In this document: positions 1 to 12,028 of the stretch, in pieces
Layout: each line of letters begins with the position of its first letter
Position numbering within the stretch: position 1 is the first letter of the stretch
Assembly: GCA_963807775.1 (NCBI GenBank)
Contig: CAWECY010000016.1
Location: 163,192 to 227,191, forward strand
Direction of reading: 5' to 3'
DNA length: 64,000 nt
DNA from: Bog-473 sp963807775
GTDB lineage: Bacteria; Actinomycetota; Acidimicrobiia; Acidimicrobiales; RAAP-2
Program-made: the position numbers and the translations under genes
Notes under the pieces: model-generated
What the model was told of the DNA's origin: nothing
The model's database searches: none
What the model saw: only the letters and a program-made list of their open reading frames with translations

Positions 1-297
1 CCGGACGTTCTCCGCCGCACTGAGCTCGTCGTAGAGAGGCGCGGCATGTCCCAAGAGGCCGACGTAGCGACGTACGGCCACATGATCCGTGGTGAGGTCG
101 ACCCCGAGGACGGTGGCCTGCCCCGACGTCACGGGCAGGAGGCCGGCGCAGGCCCGCAGCAGGCTCGTCTTGCCGGCGCCGTTGGCGCCCACGACGACCA
201 CGACCTCGCCCTGTTCGAGGGCGAGATCGACGCCAGCGAGGGCGGGGAAACGGCCGGCGAGAGCGACCGCGGCGCGGAGAGAGACGACAGGGGCCAT
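1..297 (-). CDS. ABC transporter ATP-binding protein (CcmA-like), C-terminus cut by window edge
   Basis: Only the first 99 residues lie in the window. The Walker A motif GANGAGKTS (residues 37-45) follows a typical beta-strand EVVVVV, and the later stretch GHAAPLYDELSAAENVR matches the Q-loop/ENL region of short ABC ATPases. That wording resembles CcmA of cytochrome c maturation, and a ccdA gene lies 6.4 kb away, but the signature and Walker B motifs are missing, so the substrate is unproven. ATG 297 is preferred because GGAGGGG sits just upstream; an in-frame ATG at 312 would place that purine run inside the gene. It lies downstream of the ferritin-like gene on the same strand. Confidence 0.8.
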   Translation of the reverse strand, partial: MAPVVSLRAAVALAGRFPALAGVDLALEQGEVVVVVGANGAGKTSLLRACAGLLPVTSGQATVLGVDLTTDHVAVRRYVGLLGHAAPLYDELSAAENVR

Positions 298-437
298 GGC
301 CTTCCCCTCCATGGTAGGGGGGGTAGGTGCCGGGGTTCCAAGCGGGGAGGGGCCGGCGGGGCTCACAACTGGGCAACAGGGCGATGAGGCGCCCGGCCAG
401 GCTCGGGGCCGGTCCGGGTCGGGCCGCCCGCCCGGGC

Positions 438-959
438 TTACTGCATGTGGGCCAGGGCGTTGATGCCGTCGAGCGAGGTCGCGGTGTCGCCGGCCAGCTC
501 CTTGCGGGCGAAGTCACGCAGGGCGACCTCGTGGGCGACCAGCAGCTCGGAGGCCGCTCGCTCGGCCGGATCCAGCTCGGCGATGCGCTCGTAGAGCGGG
601 ATGAACTGGCCTGTGATGGCGTCTATCGAGGACATCACCACAGGCCACGGCTGGGTGGCGGAGTCGGGGACCAGTGCCTCAGCCAGGCTCAGCATCTCGG
701 GATCGGGCGCCGTGGAGATGCCGGCCCGTTCGAGGGCGGGCGCCACGGCCTCCTTGGTACGGAGCTCGAGCGTGGCGAGCACCCGCATCTTGGCGGCGTG
801 CCCGGCGTCGTCGATGCGGTCGGCCATCCCTCCGAACAGGGCCTCGCCGAGCACCTCGCCCTGGTACGCCTGGACCCACAGCTTCTCGAGCCCGTCGTCA
901 GCCGAGAAGATCTCCGCCGGCGGCGGCGTGGTGCTGGGGTCTGTGTGCGTGTCGGCCAT
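438..959 (-). CDS. Ferritin-like four-helix protein, function unknown
   Basis: 173 residues, predicted largely helical. Acidic/His positions (GEVLGEALF near residue 35, LELRTKE near 65, and AHEVALRDF near 150) are spaced like the helices of ferritin/rubrerythrin-fold proteins, but a full diiron E-ExxH pair is not evident. I do not recognise a named family. The start was set at ATG 959 because upstream sequence in the same frame loses protein-like character and because a TAGCGT hexamer ends 7 nt before this ATG, as in other leaderless-looking starts here. It is divergent from the DJ-1/PfpI gene with 67 bp between starts, so the two probably share a promoter region. Confidence 0.6.
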   Translation of the reverse strand: MADTHTDPSTTPPPAEIFSADDGLEKLWVQAYQGEVLGEALFGGMADRIDDAGHAAKMRVLATLELRTKEAVAPALERAGISTAPDPEMLSLAEALVPDSATQPWPVVMSSIDAITGQFIPLYERIAELDPAERAASELLVAHEVALRDFARKELAGDTATSLDGINALAHMQ

Positions 960-1026
960 GGGCGCGACGCTACCCCTCGCCAGCGCCGTGCGCCCCGGGG
1001 ACGCGTCGGTAGTGTCGTCGGCGGCC

Positions 1027-1944
1027 ATGGCGACCGTGCTGATGCCCCTCCCGGCGTGCGACTTCGACCCTTCCGAGGTGGCCGTCAGCTGGCAGGTCCT
1101 GAGCGCGGCGGGCCACCGCGTCGTGTTCGCCACGCCGTCGGGCCAGCCCGGGCGGGCCGACGACATCATGGTGACCGGCCAGGGGCTCGACCCCTGGGGC
1201 TTCGTGCCGGGGCTACGCCGGCTGACCGTGGTGGGGCGCGCGCTGCGGGCCAACGCCGACGCCCGCCGGGCCTACGCCTCGTTGCTCGCCGACGAGGGGT
1301 TCGGCGCCCCCCTGCACTGGGCCGCGGCCCGGCGCAGCGCCTACGACGCGCTCGTGCTCCCGGGCGGACACCGCGCCCGGGGCATGCGGCCCTATCTCGA
1401 GAGCCCCGAGGTGCAGCAGATGGCCGTCGACTCGTTCGGTGCCGGCAAGCCCGTCGGCGCCATCTGCCACGGCGTGCTCGTCGCGGCGCGGGCCGTGAAC
1501 CCGGCGACGGGGCGGTCCGTCCTGTACGGGCGCCAGACGACTGCGCTCACCTGGGCGCTGGAAAGCAAGGCCTGGGGCGTGGCCCACTGGACCCGCTTCT
1601 GGGACGCCAACTACTACCGCACCTACGTGGAGGAACCGGGCCAGGGCTGGGGCTCCATGTCGGTGGAGCGGGAGGTGACGCGGGCGCTGGCCGATCCGGG
1701 GGACTTCAAAGACGTACCGAAGGGCGCGCCGGACCGGCGGCGCAAGACGAACGGTCGGGCCCGGGACTCGCAGCGCGACACCCGCCCGGCTTGGGTGGTG
1801 CGCGACGGCTCCTACGTGTCGGCGCGCTGGCCCGGCGACGTCCACACGTTCGCCACCACGTTCGCCCGGGTGCTGGACGAGACGGGGTCGGGAATGGGGT
1901 CGGGGTCGGGTTCGGGAGCGCCGGGGACGGACGGGAGCACGTGA
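1027..1944 (+). CDS. DJ-1/PfpI family (class I glutamine amidotransferase-like) protein
   Basis: 305 residues. The family core is clear: an N-terminal strand MATVLMPLP, the LVLPGGH loop near residue 111 and the nucleophile elbow GAICHGV with Cys147-His148. Family members act as glyoxalases, chaperones, deglycases or isonitrile hydratases; the substrate here cannot be assigned. It is longer than a minimal DJ-1 domain (about 190 aa): residues after about 240 form a basic linker, then a domain-like segment, then a low-complexity Gly-Ser tail encoded by GGGTCG repeats. ATG 1027 was chosen because homology begins there, although the frame is open further upstream. Confidence 0.82.
   Translation: MATVLMPLPACDFDPSEVAVSWQVLSAAGHRVVFATPSGQPGRADDIMVTGQGLDPWGFVPGLRRLTVVGRALRANADARRAYASLLADEGFGAPLHWAAARRSAYDALVLPGGHRARGMRPYLESPEVQQMAVDSFGAGKPVGAICHGVLVAARAVNPATGRSVLYGRQTTALTWALESKAWGVAHWTRFWDANYYRTYVEEPGQGWGSMSVEREVTRALADPGDFKDVPKGAPDRRRKTNGRARDSQRDTRPAWVVRDGSYVSARWPGDVHTFATTFARVLDETGSGMGSGSGSGAPGTDGST
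1884..1916 (+). repeat. GGGTCG-type microsatellite in gene 3' end
   Basis: Tandem GGGGTCGGG units encode the Gly-Ser tail of the DJ-1/PfpI protein. A closely similar tract occurs between two genes at 62264-62300. Confidence 0.7.
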
Positions 1945-1956
1945 CGTCCCCGGCGC

Positions 1957-2940
1957 TCACCTACCCGTCGCCACCGCCCAGTCGACTGCCGCGAGAACGG
2001 CGGCCTTCGAGACGTGGACGCGGTTGCGACCGGCCTCCTTGGCCAGGAAAAGGGCCTCGTCGGCCTGCTCCACGATGTCGAGCGCGGTGACGCTCGACCC
2101 GGGAGTCCACAAGGCCACGCCACCACTCAGCGTGACCAACGGAGGATCCGACGGCCTCGCCTCGTGGGGCAAGGCCATGTCCTCCACGGCCTGACGGACG
2201 CGCTCGCTGGCGGCGAAGATGGAGTGAGCCAGGTCACAGTCCTGCAGCAGCAGGAGGAACTCCTCCCCGCCGTAGCGGTAGGCGCACTCGCCGGCCCGGA
2301 TGACGAGGTCCATGCGCGCCGCCACGTCGCGTAGGGCGCCGTCACCGGCCACGTGGCCGTAGTGGTCGTTGAACAGCTTGAAGTGGTCGATGTCGAACAG
2401 CGCGATCCCGTAGCTGCGCTCGACCCGCAGGGCGCGGGCGTGGGTACGCCCCAGGTCCTCCTCCATGCGCCGGCGGTTGCCCAGGCCGGTGAGCTCGTCG
2501 GTCAGCGAGCGCTCGAGGAGCTCGACGTTGACCTGCGCCAGCTCGGCCTGGGTGACGGCCAGCCGGCGGTGGAGGTCGGTGACGCGCTCGGCGGCGACCA
2601 GGAGGGTACGGACCGAGAGGGCGTCGACCGGTTTGGTCAGGTAGTCGTCGGCGCCGGCGTTCATCCCCTCGAGGACGTGCTCGGGGTAGCCGAGCCCGGT
2701 GGTCAGGACGATGTAGATGTAGGTCTCGATCAGCTCTTCCCGGACGCGGCGGCACAGGGCGGGCCCGTCCACGCCCGGCATCATCCAGTCGGTCAGGAGG
2801 ACGTCGACCCCGCCACCGGACAGCAGCTCCCAGGCCTGCGACCCGTCCTCAGCCACCAGGCACTCGTGGCCGAGCTTGGAGACCATGGCCTTGAGGAGCA
2901 GGCGGCTGGTCGGCTCGTCGTCCGCGATGAGCACCCTCAT
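1957..2940 (-). CDS. Response regulator with GGDEF diguanylate cyclase output
   Basis: 327 residues. Receiver domain at 1-120: acidic pair in ADDE, phospho-acceptor Asp51 in TDWMMPG, Lys in TKPVD. GGDEF domain at about 155-315 with active-site GGEEF at 224-228, so c-di-GMP synthesis is expected (PleD/WspR logic). The inhibitory I-site position, five residues before GGEEF, reads RAGE (215-218) instead of RxxD, so product inhibition may be altered. ATG 2940 lies 1 nt beyond the stop of the upstream hybrid kinase and has no separate Shine-Dalgarno, implying translational coupling. Its likely phospho-donor is that kinase through its HPt domain. Confidence 0.93.
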   Translation of the reverse strand: MRVLIADDEPTSRLLLKAMVSKLGHECLVAEDGSQAWELLSGGGVDVLLTDWMMPGVDGPALCRRVREELIETYIYIVLTTGLGYPEHVLEGMNAGADDYLTKPVDALSVRTLLVAAERVTDLHRRLAVTQAELAQVNVELLERSLTDELTGLGNRRRMEEDLGRTHARALRVERSYGIALFDIDHFKLFNDHYGHVAGDGALRDVAARMDLVIRAGECAYRYGGEEFLLLLQDCDLAHSIFAASERVRQAVEDMALPHEARPSDPPLVTLSGGVALWTPGSSVTALDIVEQADEALFLAKEAGRNRVHVSKAAVLAAVDWAVATGR

Positions 2941-2941
2941 T

Positions 2942-6343
<3,402 letters not shown>

Positions 6344-6681
6344 CTTCTCCTACACGGCACGCTGACGCCCGAGGTTGAGTCCTTAAGGGCTGCGAATACC
6401 GTGCTCTTACTTAGGTACATGACGTGCTCTTTTGGGCGGTCGCCGGGGAAACGCTTCGTCATCAGGGACGACGGACGGAGCCCGCACGCGGCATACATGA
6501 CTTCAGTCAGAAATGGGCCAAAAGGACCCTTTTGCCCCGCTCGGTTCTTTCATCTTTCACTGAACGTCGAAAGTTAAATTGTCACCGGTATTTCGGCACC
6601 CGTGCCTTCGATCGTGTGGACGCGCACACCGGAGCCGGAGCACTCGACGGGGCGGGCCGGCGGTCGGCGACGCGGGGGTGG
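6344..6681. other. Intergenic region upstream of the hybrid kinase
   Basis: 338 bp without a credible gene, clearly richer in A/T than its surroundings. It lies between ccdA (same strand, its 3' end) and the hybrid kinase start. It holds the dyad at 6515-6538 and a near-palindrome centred on CCTTAAGG at about 6381. It probably carries the promoter and control sites of the kinase/GGDEF operon. Confidence 0.6.
6515..6538. promoter_or_regulatory. Interrupted palindrome, candidate operator
   Basis: Arms CAAAAG (6519-6524) and CTTTTG (6529-6534) flank a 4-nt centre and are extended by GGG/CCC after one mismatch. It lies about 175 nt upstream of the hybrid kinase ATG on the minus strand. It could be a transcription-factor site or a weak terminator for a transcript from the left; it has no T tract on either side. 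Confidence 0.4.
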
Positions 6682-7500
6682 TCAGCTCTTGGAGAGGCGC
6701 CCGAGGCCGATGTCATTGAGGAAATTGGACACCTGCGTGGAGACCCAGCTGACGTGGTCGGTGAGCAACAGCACGCCGAAGAGGACCAAGATGACGCCGG
6801 CCGCCAGCTCGACCGCCCAGAGCCAGTGGCGCGCCTTGGCCAACAGGCCGGTGAGCCGCCCGAAGGCCAGACCGACGAGCACGAAGGGGACGGCCAGCCC
6901 GAGCGAATAGGCGAACAGGAGCAGGACCCCGCCGGGCAGAGTGCCGTTGCGCGCCGCCAGGCCGAGGACGACGCCGAGCACGGGGCCGATGCAGGGTGTC
7001 CAGGCGAAGGCGAAGGCCATGCCCATCACGGGTGCCGCCCACATCCCGAGGCGCGAAGGCCGCACGTCGAAACGGTGCTCTCCGGTGACGCGGGTGACGA
7101 CGCCGAGCGTGCCCGTCCCGGCGTGCGCCCACACGCCCGACGGCAGCGCCCCCAACACCAGGACGATGCCGAGCACGACGATGACGGCGCCGCTGATGTG
7201 GGCCAACGTGAGCTCGTTGGTGTCGAGCAGGCGACCGAGGCCGGACGCCGCCGCGCCCAGCGCGACGAACACGAGGGTGAACCCGGCGACGAACAACCCG
7301 ATGCCCTTCATGACGGGACGAAGGGCGGCCGAGGGTGTGGCCCCCTCCTCACCGGCCGAGAGCTCGGCGGCCGAGAGCCCCGAGACCATGGAGACGTAGC
7401 CCGGCACGAGGGGCAAGACGCACGGGGAGACAAAGGAGAGGATCCCGGCCCCGAAGGCGACGAGGACGCCAGCCGGGTCGGCCGAGATCGCAGCGAGCAC
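6682..7500 (-). CDS. ccdA: CcdA/DsbD-family thiol-disulfide transmembrane protein
   Basis: 272 residues with about six membrane helices. The family hallmarks are FGAGILSFVSPCVLPLVPGY near the N-terminus and FAWTPCIGPVLG in the second half; each supplies one of the two cysteines that carry electrons across the membrane. CcdA delivers reductant for cytochrome c maturation (system II). The start is GTG 7500, matching the family N-terminus; there is no strong Shine-Dalgarno. It lies 28 nt after the gmd stop on the same strand. A CcmA-like ATPase at the left edge is consistent with a haem/cytochrome c theme. Confidence 0.9.
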   Translation of the reverse strand: MLAAISADPAGVLVAFGAGILSFVSPCVLPLVPGYVSMVSGLSAAELSAGEEGATPSAALRPVMKGIGLFVAGFTLVFVALGAAASGLGRLLDTNELTLAHISGAVIVVLGIVLVLGALPSGVWAHAGTGTLGVVTRVTGEHRFDVRPSRLGMWAAPVMGMAFAFAWTPCIGPVLGVVLGLAARNGTLPGGVLLLFAYSLGLAVPFVLVGLAFGRLTGLLAKARHWLWAVELAAGVILVLFGVLLLTDHVSWVSTQVSNFLNDIGLGRLSKS

Positions 7501-7528
7501 AGCGGGTGAGAGGACTGCGACCCCCGAT

Positions 7529-8500
7529 TTAGCTCGGGCTCTTGCGGATCAGGTCCATGTCGGCTTCGACCATCATGGTGACCAGAGCCGCGAAGTCCAC
7601 CTCGGGCTTCCAGCCGAGGATGTCGTGCGCCCTGGTCGGGTCGCCGACCAGCAGGTCGACCTCGGCCGGGCGCATGAAGCGCTCGTCGATCACGACGTGC
7701 TGCTCCCAGTCGAGCCCGACCGCCTCGAACGCCAAGCGACACCACTCACGCACCTCGTGCGTCTGCCCCGTCGACACCACGAAGTCGCCCGGAGCGTCCT
7801 GCTGGAGCATGAGCCACATGGCGCGGACGTAATCGGCGGCGTACCCCCAGTCCCGGTGGGCGTCGAGGTTGCCGAGCGAGAGCTTGTCCTGCAGCCCCTG
7901 CGCGATGCGGGCCACCCCGTGCGTCACCTTGCGGGTGAGGAACTCGAGGCCGCGGCGGGGTGACTCGTGGTTGAAGAGGATCCCCGAGGACGCGTGCAGG
8001 CCGTAGCTCTCGCGGTAATTGACCGTGATCCAGTGCCCGTAGACTTTGGCCACGCCGTAGGGACTGCGGGGGTAGAAGGGCGTCGACTCCCGCTGTGGGA
8101 CCTCGAGCACCTTGCCGAACATCTCCGAGGAGCTGGCCTGGTAGTACCGGATCTCGGGATCGACCAGGCGGATGGCGTCCAGGAGGCGGGTCACACCCAT
8201 GGCCGTGGTCTCTCCGGTGAGCACCGGCTGGCTGAAGCTCGTCTGGACGAACGACTGTGCCGCCAGGTTGTAGACCTCGTTGGGCCGGTGGTCGCGCAGC
8301 ACGTGGATGAGCGACACCTCGTCGAGAAGGTCCCCGGCGACGAGCTCCAGCTGGTCCTGAATGTGGGCGATGCGTTCGAAGTTCACCGTGCTCGACCGCC
8401 GCACCATGCCGATGACGGTGTACCCCTGCGACAAGAGGAATTCTGCCAAGTAGGACCCGTCCTGGCCGGTCACCCCGGTGATCAGTGCCCGCTTCGTCAT
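7529..8500 (-). CDS. gmd: GDP-mannose 4,6-dehydratase
   Basis: 323 residues, typical for the family. It has the NADP-binding TGVTGQDGSYLAE at the N-terminus, RRSST, the SSSEMFGK segment and the catalytic YGVAKVYGHW (Tyr-x3-Lys), followed by LFNHESPRRG. It converts GDP-D-mannose to GDP-4-keto-6-deoxymannose, precursor of GDP-fucose, GDP-rhamnose or related sugars. ATG 8500 faces the divergent glycosyltransferase, so the two may serve the same surface-polysaccharide pathway. A TAGCGT hexamer lies 9 nt before the ATG and no Shine-Dalgarno is present. Confidence 0.95.
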   Translation of the reverse strand: MTKRALITGVTGQDGSYLAEFLLSQGYTVIGMVRRSSTVNFERIAHIQDQLELVAGDLLDEVSLIHVLRDHRPNEVYNLAAQSFVQTSFSQPVLTGETTAMGVTRLLDAIRLVDPEIRYYQASSSEMFGKVLEVPQRESTPFYPRSPYGVAKVYGHWITVNYRESYGLHASSGILFNHESPRRGLEFLTRKVTHGVARIAQGLQDKLSLGNLDAHRDWGYAADYVRAMWLMLQQDAPGDFVVSTGQTHEVREWCRLAFEAVGLDWEQHVVIDERFMRPAEVDLLVGDPTRAHDILGWKPEVDFAALVTMMVEADMDLIRKSPS

Positions 8501-8565
8501 AGGGAGGCAACGCTACCCGACCGGGAGTCCGGCCACGGCCGCAGACACGCACGTACAGTGCGCCG

Positions 8566-9626
8566 GTGCCGACAGCCTGCATGATCTCGTTCCGCCTCGG
8601 TGGCGGCGACGGCGTGGGCGTAGAGGCGGCCAAATGGGCGGCCGCGCTGGCCGCGCTGGGGTGGGATGTCCGCACGATCGCCGGCGCAGGCCCGGTGGAT
8701 GCCGTGCTGCCGGGACTGGCCATTGACGCGGCCGAACCGCCGACACGAAACGAGATAGAGGACGCGCTGGCGGAGGGCGACCTCGTCGTGGTCGAGAACC
8801 TGTGCTCGCTGCCCCTCAACCCGGCGGCGGCAGACGTCGTCGCCGCGGCGTGCGCCGGACGCCCGGCCGTCTTGCACCACCACGACCTGCCGTGGCAGCG
8901 ACCGCAATTTGCCGCGCTTCCCGCCGCCGCCCGACGACCCCGCGTGGGCGCACGTGACGATCAACGAGCTCAGCCGCCACGAGCTGGCCGCTCGCGCCGG
9001 CATTGCGGCGACGACGGTCTACAACGCGTTCGACCCCGACCCGGTGCCAGGCGACCGATCGCGCACGCGCCGCGTGTTGGGCGTGGCCGATACGACGACG
9101 CTGCTCCTCCAACCGACGCGCGCCCTGGCGCGCAAGAACATCGCCGGGCGCGTTGGCGTTGACGGAGGCCGTCGGCGGCACCTACTGGCTGCTCGGGCCG
9201 GCCGAGGACGGCTACGGGCCCGAGCTCGAGCGGTTGGTGGCCGGCGCACGGTGCCCGGTGGTGCTGGGCGCACCGGACGCGGGTGACGGGTCGGGCACGA
9301 CGATCGCCGACGCCTATGCGGCGTGCGACGCCGTGCTGCTGCCCTCAACCTGGGAGGGGTTCGGCAACCCCTCGGTCGAGTCGGCGACCTACCGTCGCGC
9401 CCTCGCCATCGGCGCCTACCCCGTGGCGGAGGAGCTGGCGTCGTTCGGCTTCCGCTGGTTCGACGCGTCCTCCCACGGCGCTGCGCCGCTGGGGGCCTTC
9501 CTGGAGTCACCCGACGGCGCGCTCCTCGAGCACAACCACGGCGTCGCGGCGAAGCACTTCAACCTGGCCGACCTCTCCGGGCGACTGGCCGAGGTGCTCC
9601 GCGGTGTTCCCGGGGCGCGCCCCTGA
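8566..9626 (+). CDS. Glycosyltransferase (GT4-like), reading frame broken by two single-base insertions
   Basis: Three frames must be joined. Residues from GTG 8566 run to HHDLPWQRPQ; an extra T in the TTT run at 8908-8910 moves the protein to LPRFPPPPDDPAWAHVTINE; an extra G in 9146-9148 moves it to GALALTEAVGGTYWLLG through the stop at 9626. The restored chain is about 352 residues, with a Rossmann-like start, then DAVLLPSTWEGFGNPSVESA, the nucleotide-sugar-binding region of GT-B retaining glycosyltransferases. Uninterrupted similarity on both sides of each shift suggests sequence errors rather than decay. A TACAGT hexamer lies 6 nt before GTG. It is divergent from gmd. Confidence 0.75.
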
Positions 9627-9680
9627 CCAGCGGGGCCTGATCACCGATGCCTCGATGACCGTTCGGTAACGTGAGGACCC

Positions 9681-10304
9681 ATGGCAGCGACGATCCAGGC
9701 CACCACCCGGCGGCTCACGGCGGAGCAACGGCGCCAGCAGCTCTTCGCCGTGGCGATGGAGCTGTTCGCCCAGCGCGGCTACCGGGCCACCACCATGGAC
9801 GACATCGCCGAGGCGGCGGGCGTCACCAAGCCCCTGCTCTACCAGCACTTCTCCTCCAAGCGGGCCCTCTACCTGGAACTGGTGGACTCCATCGCCCAGG
9901 ACCTGCTCGAGGCCATCGGCAGTGCCGTCATGCAGGCCGACGGGCCGCGCCAGCAGGTCGAGATGGGCTTCGCCGCCTACTTCCGCCTGGTGATCAGCCA
10001 CGAGCCGGAGTTCCGCTTGCTCTACGGGCGGGACCACGCCGACGACCAGGAGCTGGGCCGGGCGCTGCGCGCCGTCGAGGACGCCATCGCCGAGGCCATC
10101 GACCCGCTGATCGACGCCGGGCTCGACCCGGACCACCGGCGCCTGCTGGCCTACGGGATCGTCGGCATGGCCGAAGGCGCCAGCCGGAGCTTCATGGCCC
10201 AGCGCCTCGACTCCGACGCGGCGGCGGACGAGCAGGCCCAGCGGCTGGCCGGTCGCATGGCCGACCTGGCTTGGGCCGGGCTGCGTTCGGTGCACGCCGA
10301 CTGA
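9681..10304 (+). CDS. TetR/AcrR-family transcriptional regulator
   Basis: 207 residues. The helix-turn-helix is at about 20-65 (AMELFAQRGYRATTMDDIAEAAGVTKPLLYQHFSSK, quoted in part: TMDDIAEAAGVTKPLLYQHF), followed by a helical ligand-binding domain with no recognisable specificity. ATG 9681 follows a TAACGT hexamer by 8 nt with no ribosome site. It stands between the glycosyltransferase and the convergent phosphatase gene, so its target is not obvious from context. Confidence 0.9.
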   Translation: MAATIQATTRRLTAEQRRQQLFAVAMELFAQRGYRATTMDDIAEAAGVTKPLLYQHFSSKRALYLELVDSIAQDLLEAIGSAVMQADGPRQQVEMGFAAYFRLVISHEPEFRLLYGRDHADDQELGRALRAVEDAIAEAIDPLIDAGLDPDHRRLLAYGIVGMAEGASRSFMAQRLDSDAAADEQAQRLAGRMADLAWAGLRSVHAD

Positions 10305-10332
10305 CTGAATGTCGGGCCGGACACCGGCGGCC

Positions 10333-10860
10333 TCAAAGTCGCGTGATCAGCGTCCGGCACAGCCCCCACAGCTCGTCGACGCAGGCGGCGTAGACGTCGG
10401 CATCGTGGCCGGCCGGGTCCATGACGTCCTCGCCGTCGTCCAGGTGCACGTCGGCCAGGCCTAAGGCGACCACCCGCTCGGACAGCCCGGGTGGCGCCGG
10501 CGGAAGGAGATCGCAGAGGCGTCGGATGGTGGCCGTCTTGGGGGCGAACGCCGGGAACTGCCGGCGCACGAAGCGGACGTGGTCGGCCTCCATCACGACC
10601 ACCAGTTCGGCCCGGGCCAGATCGGGCTGGTACACCTGGCGGCTGCGGTGCCGGCTGAATTGGGCATCGGCCAACTCGGGGATCCGGGACAGCGCGGTAC
10701 GGGTCCGCATGCCCATCGGCTGGCCGTCGATGGTGTGCGTGCCCGCCGTCACGATGTGCAGGGGCTCACCCGGGCGCCCGTCGCGCAGGTGCTCGAGCAT
10801 GAAGCCGGCCATGACCGAGCGGGCCGCGTTGCCCGTGCACAGCACCAGGAGCTCGGTCAT
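10333..10860 (-). CDS. Low-molecular-weight protein tyrosine phosphatase / arsenate-reductase-fold protein
   Basis: 175 residues. The P-loop CTGNAARS (Cys8 to Ser15) starts at the N-terminal strand, and a DPAG motif near residue 148 supplies the general-acid Asp. This fits low-MW protein tyrosine phosphatases, though the ArsC-type branch shares the fold. In bacteria such enzymes often control exopolysaccharide kinases, which would suit the nearby gmd and glycosyltransferase, but that is inference. Its ATG overlaps the stop of the upstream kinase-fold gene by 4 nt (ATGA), so the two are co-transcribed. Confidence 0.85.
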   Translation of the reverse strand: MTELLVLCTGNAARSVMAGFMLEHLRDGRPGEPLHIVTAGTHTIDGQPMGMRTRTALSRIPELADAQFSRHRSRQVYQPDLARAELVVVMEADHVRFVRRQFPAFAPKTATIRRLCDLLPPAPPGLSERVVALGLADVHLDDGEDVMDPAGHDADVYAACVDELWGLCRTLITRL

Positions 10861-11957
10861 CCGGCCGCGAGGAGCAGGGCGGGCGCGTCGGCGTCGAGCG
10901 CATGCTGCGCGTGCCGGGTGGTGCTGGTGCAGAACATGAGGTCACCACGATCAGTGCGCTGCACCACCATGGAGGCGACGATCGCCATGAGCACCCCGGC
11001 GAACGTCTCGCGCCTGATGTCGGACTGCAGCTGCTCCAACGTGTAGCCGCGCACGCCCCGCCCGCACAGGGCGTCGTGGTAATGAGCCACCAGCTCGGAT
11101 TCGTGGGCGCGTCGGTCCGCCACCGTGAGGCACCCCCCGACGAAGTAGGCGACGTCGGCGGCGGCCGGTCCCCACACCAGCGTCTGCCAGTCGACGACGA
11201 CGGGCCGCGGGTTGCCGGGTTGGAAGAGCAGGTTGTCGAGCCGGAAGTCGCCATGGCTGGCCGTGCGCGGGCCGGTGCGAAGACTGGTGTAGGCCGAGAC
11301 GTGCTCGGTGAAGATGCGGCAGACCTCCTGGTGCTCGGGAGACAGGTCGCCGGCGTAGCGCTCCAGGAACCCGGGAAATAGTGACGACACCAGCACGGCC
11401 AGGAACCCGTCGGCGTCGGATGTGGTGCGGTTGAGCCACTCCAACCGGGCCAGCTCGGGTGACTCCCAACACGGTGCGTGCAGGCCAGCCATCTCCTCGA
11501 GCACCGACGCCGCCACCTCGGGGCTGCACGCCTCGATCTGGTCGCCCTGCGTCCCGCCCACGATGTCCTCGAGCAGCAGCGTGAACCAGCCCGTCTCGGG
11601 CTCGACCTCGGCCACATACGTGGCGGGCACCCTCACCCCGACGCGGCCGGCCACCTCCCGGTAGAAACGCACCTCTATCTCGTAGGCGCGCAGAGCCAGC
11701 CCGGTCCCCCGGCTCTGGTCGTCGGCCGAGGCGAACTTGCCGACGACGGTCGCCGGTCCCGGGCCAGACGCGCTCGGTGCTCCGTCGTACGTCAACGTGA
11801 AGCGTGTCGTGTCGGCCATCTGACCGGTCCCGATCGGCTCGGCCCCGAACGACACCACCCGTGCCCCCGGGGCCAGCACGCCCGCACCGGCCAGGGCCGT
11901 GGTCAGCCAGGCCGGCGTCACGTCGGTCGCTGCGTGGAGGAGGTCGGGCGGGCTCAC
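10857..11957 (-). CDS. Aminoglycoside-phosphotransferase-fold (APH/choline kinase-like) protein
   Basis: 366 residues. The kinase core is visible as SHGDFRLDNLLF (Brenner-type catalytic loop, HGDxxxxN) and VVDWQT (DFG-equivalent, metal-binding Asp). The N-terminal lobe has PATVVGKF with the ATP-contacting Lys. The family phosphorylates small hydroxylated compounds; actinobacterial members near acyl-CoA genes are often of unknown substrate. The start is GTG 11957; a TAGTGT hexamer lies 9 nt upstream. Coupled to the phosphatase gene through a 4-nt overlap, giving a possible kinase/phosphatase pair. Confidence 0.85.
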   Translation of the reverse strand: MSPPDLLHAATDVTPAWLTTALAGAGVLAPGARVVSFGAEPIGTGQMADTTRFTLTYDGAPSASGPGPATVVGKFASADDQSRGTGLALRAYEIEVRFYREVAGRVGVRVPATYVAEVEPETGWFTLLLEDIVGGTQGDQIEACSPEVAASVLEEMAGLHAPCWESPELARLEWLNRTTSDADGFLAVLVSSLFPGFLERYAGDLSPEHQEVCRIFTEHVSAYTSLRTGPRTASHGDFRLDNLLFQPGNPRPVVVDWQTLVWGPAAADVAYFVGGCLTVADRRAHESELVAHYHDALCGRGVRGYTLEQLQSDIRRETFAGVLMAIVASMVVQRTDRGDLMFCTSTTRHAQHALDADAPALLLAAG

Positions 11958-12028
11958 GGCACGCCGACACTAGGTGGCCCGTCGCCGCGTCGCCCCGCCG
12001 TCGCGCCCACCGCTGGGTGAATGCCGGC

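Noticed and set aside
1884..1916. CRISPR-like repeat at the GGGTCG tracts
   Set aside because: Simple microsatellite without spacers; also true for 62264-62300.
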